Shown here one piece after another: positions 6,988 through 8,640 of a DNA stretch of 8,640 bases. A program made the position numbers and the translations under genes. Under the pieces are notes generated by a model. That model was given only the letters and a program-made list of their open reading frames with translations. It searched no databases and was not told the origin of the DNA. The stretch spans positions 1-8,640 of the forward strand of contig JANNHO010000038.1 in the NCBI GenBank assembly GCA_031404435.1. Direction: 5' to 3'. The stretch is from VFMC01 sp031404435 (GTDB lineage: Bacteria > Actinomycetota > Acidimicrobiia > Acidimicrobiales > Ilumatobacteraceae). How positions within the stretch are numbered: the stretch's first letter is position 1; every line of letters begins with the position of its first letter.

Positions 6988-7278
6988 TCACCTGGTCGAG
7001 CTGGATGGGCATCTGGCGTCGGGATGCCAATCAGGGAACCAGTCGTAGGCGACTCCGGGGGTGGTGAGTTCGATGATGCCGCGGTCGGTGCCGTCGGAAT
7101 ATCCGGCCGAAGCGAGAACGAGACCTCCGGTGAACGGGCCCGAGCTGTCGGGGTCGGTGTCGGTCGTCCACGCGAGGCACGATTCATCGGGCGTGGCGGA
7201 CGTCGACCACGCCGGCGGCCAATGATCGTTCGACGGGCTGCGACTGATCAGCAACGGGACCGTCGTCCCACCCCAACT
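6988..7278 (-). pseudogene. Remnant of an unrecognised, possibly beta-propeller or secreted, protein
   Basis: After a TGA at 7279-7281, the minus strand reads as coherent protein. The blocks, in order, are WGGTTVPLLISRSPSNDHW, PPAWST, DESCLAWTTDTDPDSSGPF, TGGLVLASAGYSDGTDRG, then IIELTTPG and AYDWFPDWHPDA, before a run of unlike residues and a stop at 6988. The phrases WPPAWST..LAWTTD and WFPDWHPDA resemble PD40/TolB-type propeller blades (W-SPDG-LAF), which is only a weak likeness. No good start codon with a ribosome binding site is present; TTG 7254 is the only easy one. Sequence just upstream (7282-7350), in another frame, also looks coding-like, suggesting a frameshift. I take it as a decayed 3' fragment. 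A short intact protein of unknown function is the alternative. Confidence 0.4.
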
Positions 7279-7375
7279 TCAGGGGACGGATCCCCCACGC
7301 CGAATTCGGTCGCGCTGGGACCGAGCTGTGGTGGCACGATGTCGGAGTGGCACAGCGAGCACGAGCGGTGGCGGA

Positions 7376-8101
7376 GTGACGGCGCGGCTCATATCGCTGT
7401 GCTTCGATGCGACGGATCTGCTGTCGCAGGCGCGCTTCTGGGCCGAGGCACTCCGCTGGGACATCGACGACGAAGCCACTGATGAGGTCGGTCTCCTGCC
7501 GACCGATGGCACCGGCTTCGGGATTCTCTTCGAGCCGGTCTCGAGTCAGAAGTCGGGGCAGAACCGTCTGCATCTCGATCTGACGACCACATCGATCGAT
7601 GAACGGAACGAAACGGTCGCGAGGTTGATCGGCCTCGGCGCCCGCCACATCGACATCGGGCAAGACCCCGACGACAGCCATGTCGTGCTCGCCGACCCAG
7701 AAGGCAACGAGTTCTGCATCATCGAGCCGGAGAACAACTTCCTCGCGACTTGCCCACGTCTTGGATCGATCAACTGCGACGGCACCCGGGCGGTCGGGTA
7801 CTTCTGGAGCGAGGCGCTGGGATGGCCATTGGTCTGGGATCAAGATGAAGAAACGGCGATTCGCGCGCCCGACCTCGCCGGTCCCATGATCACCTGGAGT
7901 GGTCCGCCGCTGATGCCGAAGTTCGGCAAGAACCGCCTGCACCTCGACATCGCTCCTCCCGCCGGGGGCAGTCAGCAGGCCGAGGTCGAGCGTCTCGTCG
8001 CCCTCGGAGCGACACGAGCTGACATCGGCCAAGGCGACGTCGATTGGGTCGTGATGGCCGATCCCGACGGCAACGAGTTCTGTGTCCTGACCCCCCGATA
8101 G
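7376..8101 (+). CDS. Two-domain VOC family protein (Glyoxalase_6-like)
   Basis: This protein of 241 residues carries two tandem vicinal-oxygen-chelate modules of the Glyoxalase_6 type. Domain 1 (about 1-120) starts with SLCFDATDLLSQARFWAEAL and contains NRLHLDL (His66) and DPEGNEFCIIEP (Glu112). Domain 2 (about 130-241) repeats the pattern with SINCDGTRAVGYFWSEALGW, NRLHLDI (His189) and DPDGNEFCVLTP (Glu234). The His and Glu in each module sit where metal ligands of this superfamily are usually found. Members include glyoxalases, dioxygenases and resistance proteins, so the reaction cannot be named. GTG 7376 is preferred because the domain begins right after it and CGGTGG lies 4 bases upstream. 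The frame is open to GTG 7328, but the extra 16 residues look like low-complexity leader. Cytoplasmic, with no membrane segment. It is the last gene that fits the window's main composition. Confidence 0.88.
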   Translation: MTARLISLCFDATDLLSQARFWAEALRWDIDDEATDEVGLLPTDGTGFGILFEPVSSQKSGQNRLHLDLTTTSIDERNETVARLIGLGARHIDIGQDPDDSHVVLADPEGNEFCIIEPENNFLATCPRLGSINCDGTRAVGYFWSEALGWPLVWDQDEETAIRAPDLAGPMITWSGPPLMPKFGKNRLHLDIAPPAGGSQQAEVERLVALGATRADIGQGDVDWVVMADPDGNEFCVLTPR

Positions 8102-8225
8102 GCCTGCTTGAACACAGAGGTCATGCCTGCATCACGAAAAGTACCTTTGTAAGAAGTATCTTGACTAGGTGGTTTCTCTGATGTAGCTTGCTACCAAGCA
8201 ACACTACACAAAGGAGAATTTTGGA
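8102..8225. other. GC-poor spacer marking a composition break
   Basis: This 124-base stretch is about 44% G+C by hand count over 8101-8220, against roughly 65-75% in sampled parts of the preceding genes. No gene is visible in it. It separates the VOC gene from an sdhC gene whose codon use differs from the rest of the window, so it contains or adjoins a junction between two kinds of DNA. Confidence 0.6.
8182..8208. terminator. Hairpin downstream of sdhC
   Basis: TGTAG (8182-8186) pairs with CTACA (8204-8208) and TTGCT (8188-8192) pairs with AGCAA (8197-8201), around the 4-base loop ACCA with a small 1x2 internal loop. It begins 17 bases after the minus-strand sdhC stop. No T-run follows it on that strand, so the terminator role is tentative. 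Confidence 0.4.
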
Positions 8226-8640
8226 TCAGCGGATTACTACCACCTGGAAGCCGGTCTCGGCCGCTTTCAGGTCTATGCCCAGCAGGTAGTACAGCGAGAT
8301 CATGGCGAAGCCGGTCATCGAGACAGCTACCAGCAGGCCGCCCGCCTTTATAAGCGGGGTGTATTTGGGATGGCTTACGCCCAAGGTCTGGAAGGCGCTC
8401 TGCATGCCGTGGCTTAAGTGCAGGGCCAGCGCCGCCGAACCGCCTATATAGATGGCGACAAAGACCTTGCTGCGGAAAGCCGAGGTCACCATCTGGTAAA
8501 AGCCCATGGAATGGTCCACAAAGCGGAACGTGAACAGGTGGTAAGCCAGGTAGAACAGGATTGCGGCGGCGGTGTAAAGCATGGTGGCCGAGCCTATGGT
8601 GCGGCCGCCCTGCCATTTGCGGATCTCGTAGCCGCCGGGG
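8226..8640 (-). CDS. sdhC: Succinate dehydrogenase/fumarate reductase cytochrome b subunit (b558 family), N-terminus beyond right edge
   Basis: The 137 visible residues are the C-terminal part of the five-helix haem b anchor of complex II. This subunit passes electrons between the quinone pool and the SdhA/SdhB catalytic subunits at the cytoplasmic membrane. Diagnostic blocks are YEIRKWQGGRTIGSATM, then a hydrophobic helix with YHLFTFRF, then LALHLSHGMQSAFQTLG and HPKYTPLIK, then a final helix ending LYYLLGID. The His residues in YHLF and LHLSHG are the likely haem ligands. The reading frame continues to the window edge upstream of the internal ATG at 8582, so that ATG is not the start. The type resembles Bacteroidota and deltaproteobacterial-style subunits more than the short actinobacterial sdhC. 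Ile is often ATA, and TTA and CTT also occur, unlike the rest of the window. In the usual sdhCAB order sdhA should follow the stop, but it is absent. Confidence 0.88.
   Translation of the reverse strand, partial: PGGYEIRKWQGGRTIGSATMLYTAAAILFYLAYHLFTFRFVDHSMGFYQMVTSAFRSKVFVAIYIGGSAALALHLSHGMQSAFQTLGVSHPKYTPLIKAGGLLVAVSMTGFAMISLYYLLGIDLKAAETGFQVVVIR

Noticed and set aside
7328..7375. Longer start for the VOC protein at GTG 7328
   Set aside because: The extra 16 residues are Ser/Gly-rich and lie outside the domain; GTG 7376 has a better placed upstream purine-rich site.
6940..7482. Plus-strand open frame of 180 codons between the permease and VOC genes
   Set aside because: Gly/Arg-rich without any motif, it overlaps the start of the VOC gene, and the minus strand reads more like protein over 6988-7278.
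7184..8032. Minus-strand open frame of 282 codons opposite the VOC gene
   Set aside because: The plus strand has two complete VOC domains with conserved His and Glu; the minus frame shows no family motif.
8211..8225. AAGGAG followed by TTG on the plus strand, resembling a gene start
   Set aside because: The frame from that TTG hits a stop after about 22 codons and runs antisense to sdhC.

Overview
The window is high-GC DNA (about two thirds G+C by eye). Codon choice (ATC, CTC, TCG and CGC dominate) and gene families point to a free-living actinobacterium, perhaps of the Acidimicrobiia/Ilumatobacter type; the exact lineage is an inference. No tRNA, rRNA, CRISPR array or insertion sequence was seen. 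The last ~540 bases look foreign to the rest: a GC-poor spacer and an sdhC gene with different codon use. This is either an assembly chimera or recently acquired DNA.

Layout from left to right: (1) Minus strand, running off the left edge: the N-terminal part of a class III adenylate/guanylate cyclase catalytic domain. (2) Plus strand: a small DUF3291/ABM-like protein, directly followed by a decayed piece of a SARP/AfsR-type regulator (BTAD plus P-loop ATPase) broken by three frame changes. (3) About 290 bases with no recognisable gene. (4) Minus strand: a GH3 beta-glucosidase-like enzyme followed 75 bases later by an alpha/beta hydrolase, probably one transcription unit. (5) A divergent intergenic region with nested inverted repeats. 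(6) Plus strand: an MFS permease fused to a C-terminal cyclic-nucleotide-binding domain. (7) A short minus-strand remnant of an unrecognised, possibly beta-propeller, protein. (8) Plus strand: a two-domain VOC (glyoxalase-like) protein. (9) The GC-poor spacer and the 3' part of sdhC on the minus strand, cut by the right edge.

The most coherent biological idea is cyclic-nucleotide signalling: a class III cyclase and a transporter carrying an intact-looking CNB domain lie within 5 kb of each other. The GH3 enzyme has no visible signal peptide, so it probably acts on imported glycosides in the cytoplasm. The two broken genes (SARP remnant and propeller-like remnant) show this is an accessory region undergoing decay. 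I see no convincing new multi-gene system; the permease-CNB fusion, the structured divergent promoter region and the composition break near position 8100 deserve a second look.
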